Source: Paracoccaceae bacterium (lineage in GTDB: Bacteria; Pseudomonadota; Alphaproteobacteria; Rhodobacterales; Rhodobacteraceae). Taken from it: a stretch of DNA of 41,719 nt. Where the stretch lies: positions 1 through 41,719 of the forward strand of contig JAIOJF010000025.1 of NCBI GenBank assembly GCA_019911965.1, read 5' to 3'. The position numbers were made by a program, and so were the translations under genes. The notes beneath the pieces were generated by a model. That model saw only the letters and a program-made list of their open reading frames with translations, searched no databases and was not told where the DNA came from. Shown piece after piece: positions 25,763 through 35,753 of the stretch (position 1 is the first letter of the stretch; the number at the start of each line of letters is the position of its first letter).

Positions 25763-27094
25763 ATGTCACAGGAATGGCTGTACCTGAGTGCAAGTGAACT
25801 CGGCCGCTTCATCGGCAAGGGCGAGATTGATCCGCTGCGCCTGACGGAAGTGTATCTTGAGGCGATTGACGGCCATCCGCTGCGTGACCGCATCTATGCC
25901 CGCGTCACCCATGACCGCGCCCTGGCCGAGGCCGGGGCGGCATCTGCGCGTGCGGCATCGGGCCAGCGGCTGGGGCTGCTGGACGGGGTGCCGATAAGCT
26001 GGAAGGACCTGTTCGATACCGCGGGCATCGGAACCGAGGCAGGCACGGCCTATTTCAGGGGCCGGGTGCCGGAGCGTGACGCATTGGTGGTGCAGAACGC
26101 GACCGCCGCCGGGCTGGTCTGCCTTGGCAAGACGCATATGTCGGAACTGGCATTTTCCGGGCTTGGCTATAACCCGATCACCGCCACCCCGCCTTGCGTG
26201 AACGACGAGGCGGCGGTGCCGGGGGGGTCATCCTCGGGCGCGGCGGCCTCGGTGGCGTTCGGGCTGGCGGCGGCGGGGATCGGATCGGACACCGGCGGGT
26301 CGGTGCGTATTCCGGCGGCGTGGAACGATCTGACCGGGCTGAAGACAACGCATGGCCTGCTGTCGCTGGAGGGCGTGGTGCCGCTGGCCGAAAGCTTCGA
26401 CACGGTCGGCCCGCTCTGCCGGTCGGTCGAGGATGCCGGCCATCTGATGGCGGCGCTGGGCGGAACATCCGCGCCCGATCTGGCCGGGTCCAGCCTGGCC
26501 GGGCGGCGATTGCTGGTGCTGGAAAATGTCGCCTGCGAGGACTTGCGCCCGGAGGTGGAGGCGGCGTTCAAGGATGCGGTGGCGCGGCTCGGCGATGCCG
26601 GAGCGCGGATCGAGCACGGCCGGATTGACGAGGTGTCCGAGGCGATGCCGCTGTCGCCCTGCCTGTTCACCGTGGATGCCTATGCCAGATGGCGCGACAT
26701 GATCGAGGCCGATCCGTTGCTGATGTATCACCAGATACTGGACCGCTTCCGCAGCGGGGCGGCATTCAGCGGAATCGACTATGTGCAGGGCTGGACGCGG
26801 CTGCGGGATCTGCGCCGGGGATATCTGGCCAGGACCGCCGGCTATGATGCGGTGCTGCTGCCGACCGCGCCGATCCTGCCACCCGATCGCCAGCGGCTGC
26901 TGGATGACGGCGATTACTACATCTCCGAGAACCTGCTGGCGCTGCGCAACACGCGGATCGGCAACCTGATGGGCCTGTGCGGGTTGAGCCTGCCGACCGG
27001 CACGCCATCGGTCGGGGCGATGCTTTTGGCCGCGCCGGGCTCCGAGAACCGCCTGCTGCGGCTGGGCGCGGCGGCAGAGGCGGCGCTGGGCTGA
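25763..27094 (+). CDS. Amidase signature family amidohydrolase
   Basis: The 443-residue enzyme is an amidase-signature hydrolase with the Ser-cisSer-Lys triad. Lys81 lies in PISWKDLFDT, the cis-serine is in PGGSSSGAAAS (156-158) and the nucleophile is Ser180 in GSDTGGSVRIPAAW. It is shorter than GatA, and no gatB or gatC is adjacent, so a catabolic or detoxifying amidase acting on a small amide is more likely. The substrate is unknown. ATG 25763 has AGGAG eight bases upstream; an in-frame extension to 25583 runs through ubiH and is rejected. The gene is divergent from ubiH, leaving an 85-nt shared promoter region. Confidence 0.9.
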   Translation: MSQEWLYLSASELGRFIGKGEIDPLRLTEVYLEAIDGHPLRDRIYARVTHDRALAEAGAASARAASGQRLGLLDGVPISWKDLFDTAGIGTEAGTAYFRGRVPERDALVVQNATAAGLVCLGKTHMSELAFSGLGYNPITATPPCVNDEAAVPGGSSSGAAASVAFGLAAAGIGSDTGGSVRIPAAWNDLTGLKTTHGLLSLEGVVPLAESFDTVGPLCRSVEDAGHLMAALGGTSAPDLAGSSLAGRRLLVLENVACEDLRPEVEAAFKDAVARLGDAGARIEHGRIDEVSEAMPLSPCLFTVDAYARWRDMIEADPLLMYHQILDRFRSGAAFSGIDYVQGWTRLRDLRRGYLARTAGYDAVLLPTAPILPPDRQRLLDDGDYYISENLLALRNTRIGNLMGLCGLSLPTGTPSVGAMLLAAPGSENRLLRLGAAAEAALG

Positions 27095-27147
27095 AGGGGT
27101 CCTTCCGCCCGCTGACGCCCTTCGGGCGACAGTGGTTGGGCCGGGCG

Positions 27148-27163
27148 CCGCGCTGACGCGCGG
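27148..27163 (+). terminator. Hairpin after the amidase gene
   Basis: CCGCGC-TGAC-GCGCGG is a perfect 6-bp stem with a tetraloop, extendable by two pairs. It is preceded by a smaller CGCCC-TTC-GGGCG stem in the 120-nt gap between convergent amidase and DUF4268 genes. No U-tract is present, so termination is a guess from position. Confidence 0.35.
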
Positions 27164-27214
27164 TGACAGTCATCAACCAGCAGGCCGACAAACAGACCAT
27201 ATGTCTGCGCCGGT

Positions 27215-28357
27215 TCAATCTTCGATTGCAACAGTCCTCAGTCCACGCGCAGCGGCTTTCAGGTCATCTGAAATCGCCTCTTCCAGCCGCGCCCGGTTGT
27301 CAATCAGCCACGCGATCATGTTGGGCCAATCGTCCTTGTTGAAGCCATCGAATTCCTGCGATGCGACAATCCGGCTGGCCTTGTTCTCGTCAAGCCGAAG
27401 CCAGTTCAGTTGTCCCTTGAACGCATTCTCGATCTTGGTTTTCTTTGCCTCCAATGCGTCGAAAATGGACTTGTTCTGATCGCGGTCCGGGCTTTCCAGG
27501 TTAAGCTGGACGCGAACGCCTGTGCTTAGCAGAACGAGAGAATAGTTGCATCCAGAAACACCAGTCCCTGTTGAAATCCAGTTGTCCCTTGTGGGGCTGA
27601 TATTGGCGTAACGCGTCAGGCCTGCCGAACGCAGGGCAGCCAAGGTTTCTGTCCAGAATTCCAGCCTCAACCGATGGCTGCGTCGCATGACGCCCGCTGT
27701 CTGAGCTTCGCTTTTCTCCTTCCCGGCTATGCCGATCATGAATTCTTCCGCTTCGGGCGTGGGGATGATCTGTTGCATATCGAGGATCAGTTCTTCTCCA
27801 AGGCTGTAGGGAGTGACCCGGAAACACTGAACCTGCAGGCCGTGCCCCAACAGCCACATGACGGTGGCCGTCACCTCTTTGCGGAAATTGGCGGCAACCA
27901 GCATGATGCGCTGGCTGTTGCCTTCGTTCAGGACGGTTTCTTCCAGATCGGCCCCGTCGAGGAATTCGCTGATGATCGATGCGGCCTCGCTGCCGGAGCC
28001 GCCCATATGCCGATCAAGATACGAGCGGAAAATCTCGATGATCTGGCTGGTCTTGAGGCTTGAACAATAGGCCGCATATTTTAGCGACTGCCACACCAGA
28101 TCGCGCCCTGAATCGTCGAGCTTGTTTTCGATCAGAACAAGCTGGCCGTTCTTGTCGAGCGCGAGCAGGTCGAGGCGTTCGCGGGTTTCGTCAAAACCAT
28201 CGAATTCCTTCTGGATGATCAGCAGTTCCTCGCCGAAGGCGTCGGGCGAGCTGATCAGCCATTCCTGAAGGTTGTCGCGCTCCCGAAAGCCAAGTTCGCT
28301 GAAACTGCGCTGTTTCAGGCGTGACAGACTGTTGGTGGCGGCGTCGATCTTGAACAT
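27215..28357 (-). CDS. DUF4268 protein with NucS-like PD-(D/E)xK nuclease domain
   Basis: The 380-residue protein has an N-terminal restriction-endonuclease-type core. Asp63 lies in ERLDLLALD, Glu77-Asn78-Lys79 are in LVLIENKL, and a Q-x3-Y element (WQSLKYAAY, Gln90/Tyr94) fits the RecB/NucS style. A linker follows, and the C-terminal half (EFWTETLAALRSAGLTRYANISPTRDNWIS to the end) matches DUF4268. Family members occur singly or near restriction and defence genes, and their function is not established. Codon and base usage look less GC-rich than the neighbours, suggesting horizontal gain. ATG 28357 has GAAGG upstream. No methylase or other partner gene adjoins it. Confidence 0.75.
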   Translation of the reverse strand: MFKIDAATNSLSRLKQRSFSELGFRERDNLQEWLISSPDAFGEELLIIQKEFDGFDETRERLDLLALDKNGQLVLIENKLDDSGRDLVWQSLKYAAYCSSLKTSQIIEIFRSYLDRHMGGSGSEAASIISEFLDGADLEETVLNEGNSQRIMLVAANFRKEVTATVMWLLGHGLQVQCFRVTPYSLGEELILDMQQIIPTPEAEEFMIGIAGKEKSEAQTAGVMRRSHRLRLEFWTETLAALRSAGLTRYANISPTRDNWISTGTGVSGCNYSLVLLSTGVRVQLNLESPDRDQNKSIFDALEAKKTKIENAFKGQLNWLRLDENKASRIVASQEFDGFNKDDWPNMIAWLIDNRARLEEAISDDLKAAARGLRTVAIED

Positions 28358-28460
28358 GGATGACCTTCGCTAAGTGCTTTTGGTTTCGGCAATGGGTAGT
28401 GTTTCAGCCCGGCGATGCGAACGGTAGCGCCCTGCCGCCTGACGGGCAAGGCGGGTCGTT

Positions 28461-28527
28461 TCGCGCAAAGTGCCGCGCGTGCCGCGCGGCGTGACTCCGG
28501 CGGGAGTATTTGGGCCAAAAAGAAGCC
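28461..28527 (-). repeat. Post-stop repeat element, copy 2 (after parC), with hairpins
   Basis: Seven to eight nucleotides after the parC stop the minus strand reads GGCTTCTTTTTGGCCC then AAATACTCC. Two hairpins follow: ACTCC-CGCC-GGAGT, and further on GCCGCGC-GGCAC-GCGCGGC. The T-rich/AAATACTCC block is nearly the same as copy 1 after hslU, while the downstream stem differs in sequence but not in kind. Confidence 0.6.
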
Positions 28528-28533
28528 TGAAGA

Positions 28534-30879
28534 TCAGGTGAAGCGGTTGTTGCGCGGGAAGCCGTAGGGCGGGCGTTTGCCGGCGGTGGCGCGTTTGCCG
28601 AGCCATTCGCCCATATCCGCCTGATGGCGTGTCTTGCCGCCGCCCATTGGCCAGCTGAGGCCATTGGCGAGATCGAAGGTGGTCACGTCCGACAGGCCGC
28701 CATCGAGGTCGAGCGTGCCCTGGGCGCTGCGGGCGGATTTGTATTTCTGCATCCGAACCCCCTTGCCGCGTGCCATTTCCGGCAGGTCGGACAGCGGGAA
28801 GGCCAGCAATTTGCTGTTCTCGCTGATCACCGCGACATGATCGCCGATGGCGGGCACGCAGACCTTGGCAACCGCGTCGCGGACATTCAGCACCTGCTTG
28901 CCGTTGCGGGTTTGCGCGATCACCTCGTCCTCGGCCACCACGAAGCCGTCGCCGGCGCTGGAGGCGACCAGCAGCTTGCCGCCGGGGCGGTGCAGGAACA
29001 GATCGACGATCTCGGCCTCGTTCGGCAGATCGACCATCAGGCGCACCGGCTCGCCCATGCCGCGCCCGCCGGGCAGGTTGGCGCAGGCCAGCGTGAAGAT
29101 GCGCCCGTTCGAGGCAAACAACAGCAGGCGGTCGGTGGTCTGGGCGTGGAAGATGAAGCGCCCGTTATCGCCGTCCTTGAATTTCAGATCGCTGTCCAGC
29201 GCGATATGGCCCTTCATCGCGCGGATCCAGCCCATGCCGGAACAGACCACGGTGATCGGCTCGCGTTCGATCATCGCTTCCAGTGGCACTTCTTCGATAT
29301 CGGGCGCATCGGCCAGATCGGTGCGCCGCGCGCCGCCGGGGCTGTCCTTGCCGAATTGCTTTTTCACATCGCGCAATTGTTCGGACAGGCGCGACCATTG
29401 CAGGCGCTCGTCGTCCAATAGGTCCTCAAGCCCGGCGCGTTCTTCCATCAGCGCGTCGCGTTCGCGCAGAAGTTCGATTTCCTCCAGCCGCCGCAGGCTG
29501 CGCAGCCGCATGTTCAGGATCGATTCGGCCTGCAATTCGCTCAGCTCGCCATCGCCGGGGGGTGGCGGGACGTAATCGCGCTCGCTGGCGGCGCGGGGGG
29601 TGGCACGCGACCAGTCCTCGCGCATCAGCGCGGCCTTGGGGTCGGTATCGTAGCGGATGATGTCGATCACCCGGTCGAGGTTCAGGAAGGCCACGATCAG
29701 CCCTTCCAGCACCTCAAGGCGGTGGTCGATCTTGTCCATCCGGTGTTGCGAGCGCCGCAGCAGCACATCGCGCCGATGGTCCAGAAACGCCCGCAGGATT
29801 TCGCGCAGGGCGCAGACCTTCGGCGTCAGTCCGTCGATCAGCACGTTCATGTTCACCGAGAACCGGGTTTCCAGATCGGATTGCCGGAACAGGGTTTCCA
29901 TCAGCACATTGGCATCGACGCTGCGCGAGCGCGGTTCCAGCACGACGCGGATGTCTTCGGCGCTTTCGTCGCGGATATCGGCGAGGATCGGGATTTTCCT
30001 GGCCTGGATGATCTCGGCGATCTTTTCGATCAGCTTGGATTTCGCCACCTGATAGGGGATTTCGGTGATCACGATCTGCCACTGGCCACGGCCCAGATCC
30101 TCGACCCCCCAGCGGGCGCGCAGGCGGATCGGGCCGCGCCCGGTGCGATAGGCGACCAGGATGTTCTCGCGAGGTTCCACGATGATGCCGCCGGTGGGGA
30201 AGTCCGGGCCGGGCAGAAGTTCCATCAGCTTGTCGTCGGTGGCGTTCGGGAACCTGATCAGATGCAGGGCGGCATCGCATAATTCGCCGATATTATGCGG
30301 CGGAATATTGGTCGCCATGCCGACGGCGATCCCGCTGGAGCCATTGGCCAGAAGGTTCGGGAAGGCCGCCGGCAGGACCACGGGTTCCTGCAGGCTGCCA
30401 TCGTAATTGTCGCGGAAATCGACGGCGTTTTCCGCCAGCCCGTCCAGCAGCGCCTCGGCGGCGGCGGTCATGCGGGCCTCGGTATAGCGGGCGGCGGCGG
30501 GGTTGTCGCCGTCGATATTGCCGAAATTGCCCTGCCCGTCCACCAGCGGGTAACGGACATTGAAATCCTGCGCCAGACGCGCCATCGCATCGTAGATCGC
30601 GGCATCGCCATGCGGGTGGTAATTGCCCATCACGTCGCCGGTGATCTTGGCGGATTTGCGAAACCCGCCGGTCGAGGCCAGCTTCAGCTCGCGCATCGCA
30701 TAGAGAATGCGGCGATGCACCGGCTTCAGGCCGTCGCGGGCATCCGGCAGGGCGCGGTGCATGATGGTGGACAGGGCATATTGCAGATAGCGTTCACCGA
30801 TGGCGCGGCCCAGCGGTTCGGAAACCGTCAGTCCGGCGGTGCTGTCCGGAATGCTGTTGTCGTCGGATTGGTCGGCCAT
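28534..30879 (-). CDS. parC: DNA topoisomerase IV subunit A
   Basis: ParC is the breakage-reunion subunit of topoisomerase IV, which decatenates daughter chromosomes. The 781-residue product has the N-terminal winged-helix and tower domains, with catalytic Tyr132 in [11 protein letters not shown]-terminal DNA-wrapping domain begins near residue 510 ([12 protein letters not shown]...). At the quinolone region the sequence is [13 protein letters not shown], so the position equal to E. coli ParC Ser80 is Ala93 and Glu84 is Asp97. The C-terminal propeller is short compared with GyrA, which, with the family sequence, supports ParC. ATG 30879 is used. The gene is divergent from the SDR gene, and parE is not in the window. 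Confidence 0.95.
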   Translation of the reverse strand: MADQSDDNSIPDSTAGLTVSEPLGRAIGERYLQYALSTIMHRALPDARDGLKPVHRRILYAMRELKLASTGGFRKSAKITGDVMGNYHPHGDAAIYDAMARLAQDFNVRYPLVDGQGNFGNIDGDNPAAARYTEARMTAAAEALLDGLAENAVDFRDNYDGSLQEPVVLPAAFPNLLANGSSGIAVGMATNIPPHNIGELCDAALHLIRFPNATDDKLMELLPGPDFPTGGIIVEPRENILVAYRTGRGPIRLRARWGVEDLGRGQWQIVITEIPYQVAKSKLIEKIAEIIQARKIPILADIRDESAEDIRVVLEPRSRSVDANVLMETLFRQSDLETRFSVNMNVLIDGLTPKVCALREILRAFLDHRRDVLLRRSQHRMDKIDHRLEVLEGLIVAFLNLDRVIDIIRYDTDPKAALMREDWSRATPRAASERDYVPPPPGDGELSELQAESILNMRLRSLRRLEEIELLRERDALMEERAGLEDLLDDERLQWSRLSEQLRDVKKQFGKDSPGGARRTDLADAPDIEEVPLEAMIEREPITVVCSGMGWIRAMKGHIALDSDLKFKDGDNGRFIFHAQTTDRLLLFASNGRIFTLACANLPGGRGMGEPVRLMVDLPNEAEIVDLFLHRPGGKLLVASSAGDGFVVAEDEVIAQTRNGKQVLNVRDAVAKVCVPAIGDHVAVISENSKLLAFPLSDLPEMARGKGVRMQKYKSARSAQGTLDLDGGLSDVTTFDLANGLSWPMGGGKTRHQADMGEWLGKRATAGKRPPYGFPRNNRFT

Positions 30880-30981
30880 ATCCGTGGTCTAATGTCTCGC
30901 CTCGGGCGGGTCCAGTGGAAAGCTTGCGCGCTGCCGCAACAGGCTCTAAGTGGGGCCAAACACCGGGGGGCTGCAAGCGAA

Positions 30982-31815
30982 ATGCCGAAGAAATCCGTTC
31001 TGATCACCGGCTGTTCCGGCGGTATCGGCCATGACGCCGCGCATGCCTTGGCGGCGCGGGGCTGGCGGGTATTCGCCACCTGCCGCAAGGAGGCCGATTG
31101 CGAACGGCTTCGCGGTGAGGGGCTGGAGAGTTTCCGCCTGGATTACGAAGACCCGGCCACGATCGAGGCGGCGCTGGCCGAAGTGCTGGCGCGGACCGGC
31201 GGGCGGCTGGATGCGCTTTATAATAACGGCGCTTATGCGATACCCGGCGCGGTCGAGGATGTGCCGGTGGCCGCCATGCGTGCGATATTCGAGGCCAACC
31301 TGTTCGGCGGGCACGACCTGACCTGCCGGGTGATCCCCGTGATGCGGGCGCAAGGGCAGGGCCGGATCGTGCAATGTTCCTCGGTTCTGGGGATGGTGGC
31401 GATGAAGTGGCGCGGGGCCTATGTGGCGTCGAAATTCGCGCTTGAGGGTTTGAGCGATACCTTGCGGATGGAACTGCGTGGCAGCGGCATCTCGGTGTCG
31501 CTGATCGAGCCGGGGCCGATCACCTCGGATTTTCGCCGCAATGCGCGGGGGCAGTTTCACAAATGGATTGATTGGGAGGCTTCGGCCCTGGCCGATCTCT
31601 ACCGCGACCGCCTGCTGGTTCGCCTGAATGCCGCCGGCGAGGCCCCGGACCGGTTCGAACTGCCGGCCTCGGCGGTGACGGCAAAGCTGATTCATGCGCT
31701 GGAATCGCCCCGCCCGAAGGCGCGGTATTTCGTAACCACTCCGACCTGGGGGGCAAATATGATTCGCCGCCTCTTGCCAACCCGGGCAGCGGACGCGATC
31801 CTGTCGGGCGATTGA
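30982..31815 (+). CDS. Short-chain dehydrogenase/reductase
   Basis: This is a classical SDR of 277 residues. The cofactor motif is TGCSGGIG (9-16), followed by the NNGAY variant of the NNAG motif (81-85) and Ser134 in CSSVLGM. Tyr147 and Lys151 lie in YVASK. Arg36 after the second strand (ATCRKEADC) suggests NADP preference. The substrate is unknown. ATG 30982 starts the Rossmann fold directly; in-frame upstream sequence overlapping parC is rejected. The next gene begins 13 nt after the stop, and this SDR - HIG1 - adenosyltransferase run is a frequent grouping in Rhodobacteraceae. Confidence 0.92.
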   Translation: MPKKSVLITGCSGGIGHDAAHALAARGWRVFATCRKEADCERLRGEGLESFRLDYEDPATIEAALAEVLARTGGRLDALYNNGAYAIPGAVEDVPVAAMRAIFEANLFGGHDLTCRVIPVMRAQGQGRIVQCSSVLGMVAMKWRGAYVASKFALEGLSDTLRMELRGSGISVSLIEPGPITSDFRRNARGQFHKWIDWEASALADLYRDRLLVRLNAAGEAPDRFELPASAVTAKLIHALESPRPKARYFVTTPTWGANMIRRLLPTRAADAILSGD

Positions 31816-31828
31816 AAGGAAAACGACC

Positions 31829-32032
31829 ATGCTTGGCAATCCGATGTTCTACGTGGTGGCGGCGGCGGTGCTGCTGGTGCTGGCGATACTGGTGTTCGGT
31901 CTGATGACCTTCATGCGGGGCGGCGATTTCAACCGCAAACACGCCAACCGGATCATGCGCTACCGCATCGCGGCGCAGTTGGTGGCGGTGCTGCTGATCC
32001 TGTTGTTCGTCTGGCTGTCGAGGGGAGGCTGA
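31829..32032 (+). CDS. Twin-transmembrane HIG1-domain protein
   Basis: The 67-residue protein has two membrane helices (FYVVAAAVLLVLAILVFGLMTFM and AAQLVAVLLILLFVWLS). They are joined by a conserved polar loop, GGDFNRKHANRIMRYRI, the hallmark of the HIG1 (hypoxia-induced gene 1) family. Mitochondrial relatives (Rcf1/HIGD) assist cytochrome oxidase and respiratory supercomplexes. A similar respiratory role in alphaproteobacteria is inferred. ATG 31829 has AAAGGA eight bases upstream, and the next gene starts 4 nt after the stop, so it is coupled to the adenosyltransferase. Confidence 0.88.
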   Translation: MLGNPMFYVVAAAVLLVLAILVFGLMTFMRGGDFNRKHANRIMRYRIAAQLVAVLLILLFVWLSRGG

Positions 32033-32036
32033 GGCA

Positions 32037-32609
32037 ATGGTGGTCCTGAACCGCATCTACACCCGCACCGGTGACAAGGGCGACACGGCCCTTGGCGATG
32101 GCAGCCGGGTGGCCAAGCATTCGCCGCGCGTCGCCGCCTATGGCACGGTGGACGAAACCAACGCCACGCTGGGGCTGGCACGGTTGCATGCGGCGGGCGA
32201 GATGGATGCGCGGCTGGCGGCGATCCAGAACGATCTGTTCGATCTTGGTGCAGATCTGTGCCGCCCGGAAATGGACAAGGACGCGACGGCGGAATATCCG
32301 CCGCTGCGGGTGACGGCGGCGCAGGTGCTGCGGCTGGAAGCCGAGATCGACGCGATGAATGCCGGGCTGGCGACGCTCAGGAGTTTCATCCTGCCGGGCG
32401 GCTCGGCGCTGGCGGCGCATCTGCATCTGTGCCGGACAGTCTCGCGCCGGGCCGAGCGGCTGGCGGTGGAACTGGCCGTTGCTGAAGCGGTGAACCCCGA
32501 AGTGGTGCGCTATCTGAACCGGCTGTCGGACTGGTTTTTCGTGGCGGCGCGGGTGGCGAACGATAACGGGGCGACGGATGTGTTATGGGTGCCGGGGGCC
32601 AATCGCTGA
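32037..32609 (+). CDS. ATP:cob(I)alamin adenosyltransferase, PduO type
   Basis: The enzyme transfers the adenosyl group of ATP to cob(I)alamin to make coenzyme B12. The 190-residue product has the PduO/MMAB signatures: IYTRTGDKGDTALGDG near the N-terminus (ATP site), YGTVDETNATLGLAR, RTVSRRAERL and the C-terminal RYLNRLSDWFFVAAR. It is the PduO rather than the CobA/CobO type, so no cobO name is given. It probably supports B12-dependent mutases encoded elsewhere. It is the last gene of the SDR-HIG1 run. No cobalamin riboswitch is visible upstream. Confidence 0.94.
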   Translation: MVVLNRIYTRTGDKGDTALGDGSRVAKHSPRVAAYGTVDETNATLGLARLHAAGEMDARLAAIQNDLFDLGADLCRPEMDKDATAEYPPLRVTAAQVLRLEAEIDAMNAGLATLRSFILPGGSALAAHLHLCRTVSRRAERLAVELAVAEAVNPEVVRYLNRLSDWFFVAARVANDNGATDVLWVPGANR

Positions 32610-32761
32610 GGTTTGGCCGGGTCGTTGCGTGGGGATTATTGAGTATTTGTGGTACAAGGTTGAGGTGAAGTGTTACCTTAAATAACACATATAATTTATT
32701 GATATTACAAGATTATACTTCGTTCTTGATGTAAAACATCAACCCGCGGAAATCCACCGTT
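32610..32761. other. AT-rich intergenic patch between convergent adenosyltransferase and glpK
   Basis: From about 32632 to 32742 the sequence is obviously richer in A and T than anything else in the window. It contains two perfect stems, GTGTTA-CCTTAAA-TAACAC (32670-32688) and TTGATGT-AAA-ACATCAA (32726-32742). The first is followed by ATATAATTTATT on the plus strand and could end the adenosyltransferase transcript. The second lies 20 nt past the glpK stop. No gene is recognised, and a short minus-strand frame ending near 32713 has no support. Confidence 0.5.
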
Positions 32762-34243
32762 TCAGGGATGGCCGCCAAGGGTGCGGCGAACCGCGTCCTG
32801 CCATCCGGCATAGTCGCTGGCGCGGGTTGCGGAATCCATGTCCGGTGTGAACCGGTGTTGCAACGCCCAGGAGGCCGCGAAGGCCTCGGGGCCGGGTGTG
32901 ATGCCCGCCCCGAGACCGGCCAGATAGGCCGCCCCCAATGCGGTGGTTTCGGTGACGACCGGGCGATCGACCGGCGCGTCGAGCTGATCGGCGATGGCCT
33001 GCATGGCCCAGTCGCTGGCAGCCATGCCGCCATCGACGCGCAGGATGGTTTCGCCCGCCTCGGGCCAGTCGGCCTGCATCGCGGCGATCAGATCGCGGGT
33101 CTGGAAGGCGACGCTTTGCAGGGCGGCGCGGGCGATCTCGGCGCGGCCGGTGCCACGGCTGAGGCCATAGATCGCGCCCCGGCAATCGGCGTCCCAATAG
33201 GGTGCGCCAAGGCCGGTGAAGGCGGGTACGAGGTAGACCCGCTGATCGGGATCGGCAGCGGCGGCAAGGGCGTTGACCTCGGCGGCCTCGGCGATGATGC
33301 CAAGGCCGTCGCGCAGCCATTGCACGCCTGACCCGGCGACGAAGATCGAGCCTTCCAGTGCGTAAGTCACCTCGCCGTTCAACCGGCTGGCGATGGTGGT
33401 CAGCAGGCGGTTGGTCGATCGGATCATCCGCTGGCCGGTATTCATCAGCGCGAAACAGCCGGTGCCATAGGTGGATTTCAGCATGCCCGGGCGGAAACAG
33501 GCCTGCCCGATCGAGGCCGCCTGCTGGTCGCCCGCGACGCCGCGAATGGCGATGGCGGCACCGAACAGGGCGGGGTCGGTGGTGCCGAAATCACCGGCGC
33601 TGTCGCGGACTTCGGGCAGGGCGCTGGCGGGCACGCCGAACAGCGCCAGAAGGTCCGCATCCCAATCTCCGCGCCCGATATCGTAAAGCATTGTGCGCGC
33701 GGCATTGGTGGCGTCGGTGGCATGGACCTTACCGCCGGTCAGCCGCCAGATCAGGAAGCTGTCGATTGTGCCAAGTGCCAGCCGCCCGGCATCAGCGGCG
33801 GCACGGATGGCGGGGACGTTTTCCAGCATCCAGGCGATCTTGCTGGCGGAAAAGTAGGGGTCCAGCAAGAGGCCGGTTCGGGCGTTCACCATGTCCTCCA
33901 GCCCGTCCGCCTTCAGCGCGGCGCAATGGGCGGCGGTGCGGCGGTCCTGCCAGACGATGGCATTGCCGAAGGTCTGGCCGGATTGGCGGTCCCAGGCGAC
34001 GATGGTTTCGCGCTGGTTGGTGATACCGATGGCCGCCACGTCTGCGGGATCGGCACCCGCCAGCGCGGTGCGGCAGGTGGCCAGCACGCTTTGCCAGATG
34101 TCATCGGGATCATGCTCCACCCAGCCCGGTTCGGGGAAATGCTGGGAAAACTCCTGCTGGCCGGTCGCCAGCGGGCGCAAGGCATCATCGAACAGGATCG
34201 CGCGGGTTGAGGTGGTTCCCTGATCAATCGCCAGAATGGTCAT
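32762..34243 (-). CDS. glpK: Glycerol kinase
   Basis: Glycerol kinase phosphorylates glycerol to glycerol 3-phosphate using ATP. The 493-residue FGGY-family product has the N-terminal ATP-loop [17 protein letters not shown], the substrate segment [10 protein letters not shown], and [17 protein letters not shown]. The second FGGY half includes [20 protein letters not shown] and [19 protein letters not shown] 34243 is chosen because AAGGAG lies 8 nt upstream and homologues begin [11 protein letters not shown] 34249 would overlap the glpD stop as GTGA. It is co-transcribed behind glpD. No glycerol facilitator gene is visible. Confidence 0.97.
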   Translation of the reverse strand: MTILAIDQGTTSTRAILFDDALRPLATGQQEFSQHFPEPGWVEHDPDDIWQSVLATCRTALAGADPADVAAIGITNQRETIVAWDRQSGQTFGNAIVWQDRRTAAHCAALKADGLEDMVNARTGLLLDPYFSASKIAWMLENVPAIRAAADAGRLALGTIDSFLIWRLTGGKVHATDATNAARTMLYDIGRGDWDADLLALFGVPASALPEVRDSAGDFGTTDPALFGAAIAIRGVAGDQQAASIGQACFRPGMLKSTYGTGCFALMNTGQRMIRSTNRLLTTIASRLNGEVTYALEGSIFVAGSGVQWLRDGLGIIAEAAEVNALAAAADPDQRVYLVPAFTGLGAPYWDADCRGAIYGLSRGTGRAEIARAALQSVAFQTRDLIAAMQADWPEAGETILRVDGGMAASDWAMQAIADQLDAPVDRPVVTETTALGAAYLAGLGAGITPGPEAFAASWALQHRFTPDMDSATRASDYAGWQDAVRRTLGGHP

Positions 34244-34245
34244 GT

Positions 34246-35727
34246 TCACGTCTCCTTCAGCCAGTTCTCCAGCGCGGCGATTTGTGCCTCATCCATCGCC
34301 AGGCCGCATTTGCTGCGCCGCCACAGGATATCCTCGGCCGTGACGGCCCATTCGCGGGCGATCATCCAGCGGATTTCAACCTCGCTCAGGCCCGCGCCGA
34401 AATCGCGCCCCAGATCGCCCGCCGATCGGGCATTGCCCAGCATCCGCCAGGTATCGGTGCCGTAAGCCGCGATCAGGCGGGCGGCATTGTTTGCTGCAAG
34501 GAACGGGTAATCCGCCATCAGCCGCGCCGTCAGCGCCGCGCGGCCGTCAAATTCGAAATCGCCACCCGGCAGCGGCGCATGGCCGGTCCAGGCATGGCCG
34601 CTCAATTCCAGCCAGCGGCCCAGATGCTCGACCGCCTGTTCGGCCAGCTTGCGATAGGTGGTGATCTTGCCGCCATAGATGGTGAGGAGCGGCGGCGGCC
34701 CGGACTCGATGCGGATGTGATAATCGCGCGAGGCAGCGCTTGCCTTGCCGCCACCGGCATCATCCAGCGGGCGCACCCCGGAAAATGTCCAGACCACATC
34801 CGCCGGGCGGACCGGGGCGGCGAAATATTCCGACGCGGCAGAGCAGAGATAGGCGATTTCCGCATCCGAACAGGCGGCCTGCGACGGATCGCCGGTGTGA
34901 TCGACATCGGTGGTGCCGATCACGGTGAAATCCTGATGATAGGGGATGGCGAACATGATCCTGCCATCGGCGTTCTGGAAGAAATAGGCGCGATCGTGAT
35001 CGAACAGCCTCGGCACCACGATATGCGAGCCGCGCACCAGCCTGAGGGGGTCGGGTGGTGTTGCCCCAAGTGCCTGTTGCATCACGATATTCACCCAGGG
35101 CCCCGCGGCGTTGATCAGCACCTTCGCGCGCACCTGTTCATCGGTATCGCCGTGACGAAGCGTCACCAGCCAGTTTCCGCCATCGCGCCGCGCCGACATC
35201 ACCTTGGTGCGGGTGCGGATATCGGCCCCCCGGTCGGCGGCATCGCGGGCGTTCAGCACCACCAGCCGCGCGTCATTGACCCAGCCGTCGGAATATTCAA
35301 ACGCCGTGCGAAAGCCCGGCTTCAGCGCCCGCCCGGCCTTGTCCTGGCGAAGATCCAGCACGCGCGTGCCCGGCAGCCGCTTGCGCCCGCCCAGATGGTC
35401 ATAAAGGAACAGCCCAAGCCGCAGCAGCCATTTCGGCCGCATGCCCTGCATATGCGGCAGAACGAAACGCATGGGGTGCGAGATATGCGGCATGTTGGCC
35501 AGCAATACCTCGCGTTCGATCAGCGCCTTGCGCACCAGCCGGAAATCGTAGCTTTCCAGATAGCGCAGGCCGCCGTGGAACAGCTTGGTCGAGGCGGATG
35601 AGGTGGCGCTTGCCAGATCGCCCTGTTCGCACAGGATCACCGACAGGCCGCGCCCCGAAGCATCGCGCGCAATGCCGGCCCCGTTGACGCCGCCGCCGAT
35701 CACCAGAATATCCGCGATGGTGTCCAT
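34246..35727 (-). CDS. glpD: Aerobic glycerol-3-phosphate dehydrogenase
   Basis: GlpD is a membrane-associated FAD enzyme that oxidises glycerol 3-phosphate to dihydroxyacetone phosphate and passes electrons to ubiquinone. The 493-residue product starts with the FAD-binding motif [22 protein letters not shown]. The signature [17 protein letters not shown] follows, then [11 protein letters not shown] and [15 protein letters not shown] further on, and a C-terminal helical domain. ATG 35727 is the homologue-like start; the upstream in-frame ATG at 35781 adds an unrelated 18 residues and is rejected. It forms an operon with glpK. Confidence 0.97.
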   Translation of the reverse strand: MDTIADILVIGGGVNGAGIARDASGRGLSVILCEQGDLASATSSASTKLFHGGLRYLESYDFRLVRKALIEREVLLANMPHISHPMRFVLPHMQGMRPKWLLRLGLFLYDHLGGRKRLPGTRVLDLRQDKAGRALKPGFRTAFEYSDGWVNDARLVVLNARDAADRGADIRTRTKVMSARRDGGNWLVTLRHGDTDEQVRAKVLINAAGPWVNIVMQQALGATPPDPLRLVRGSHIVVPRLFDHDRAYFFQNADGRIMFAIPYHQDFTVIGTTDVDHTGDPSQAACSDAEIAYLCSAASEYFAAPVRPADVVWTFSGVRPLDDAGGGKASAASRDYHIRIESGPPPLLTIYGGKITTYRKLAEQAVEHLGRWLELSGHAWTGHAPLPGGDFEFDGRAALTARLMADYPFLAANNAARLIAAYGTDTWRMLGNARSAGDLGRDFGAGLSEVEIRWMIAREWAVTAEDILWRRSKCGLAMDEAQIAALENWLKET

Positions 35728-35753
35728 TACCCCTCGTCGCTCGCAGGTGGTCC

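Noticed and set aside
32010-32040. Cobalamin riboswitch before the adenosyltransferase
   Set aside because: The gene starts 4 nt after the HIG1 gene and no B12-box-like sequence is present upstream of the operon.
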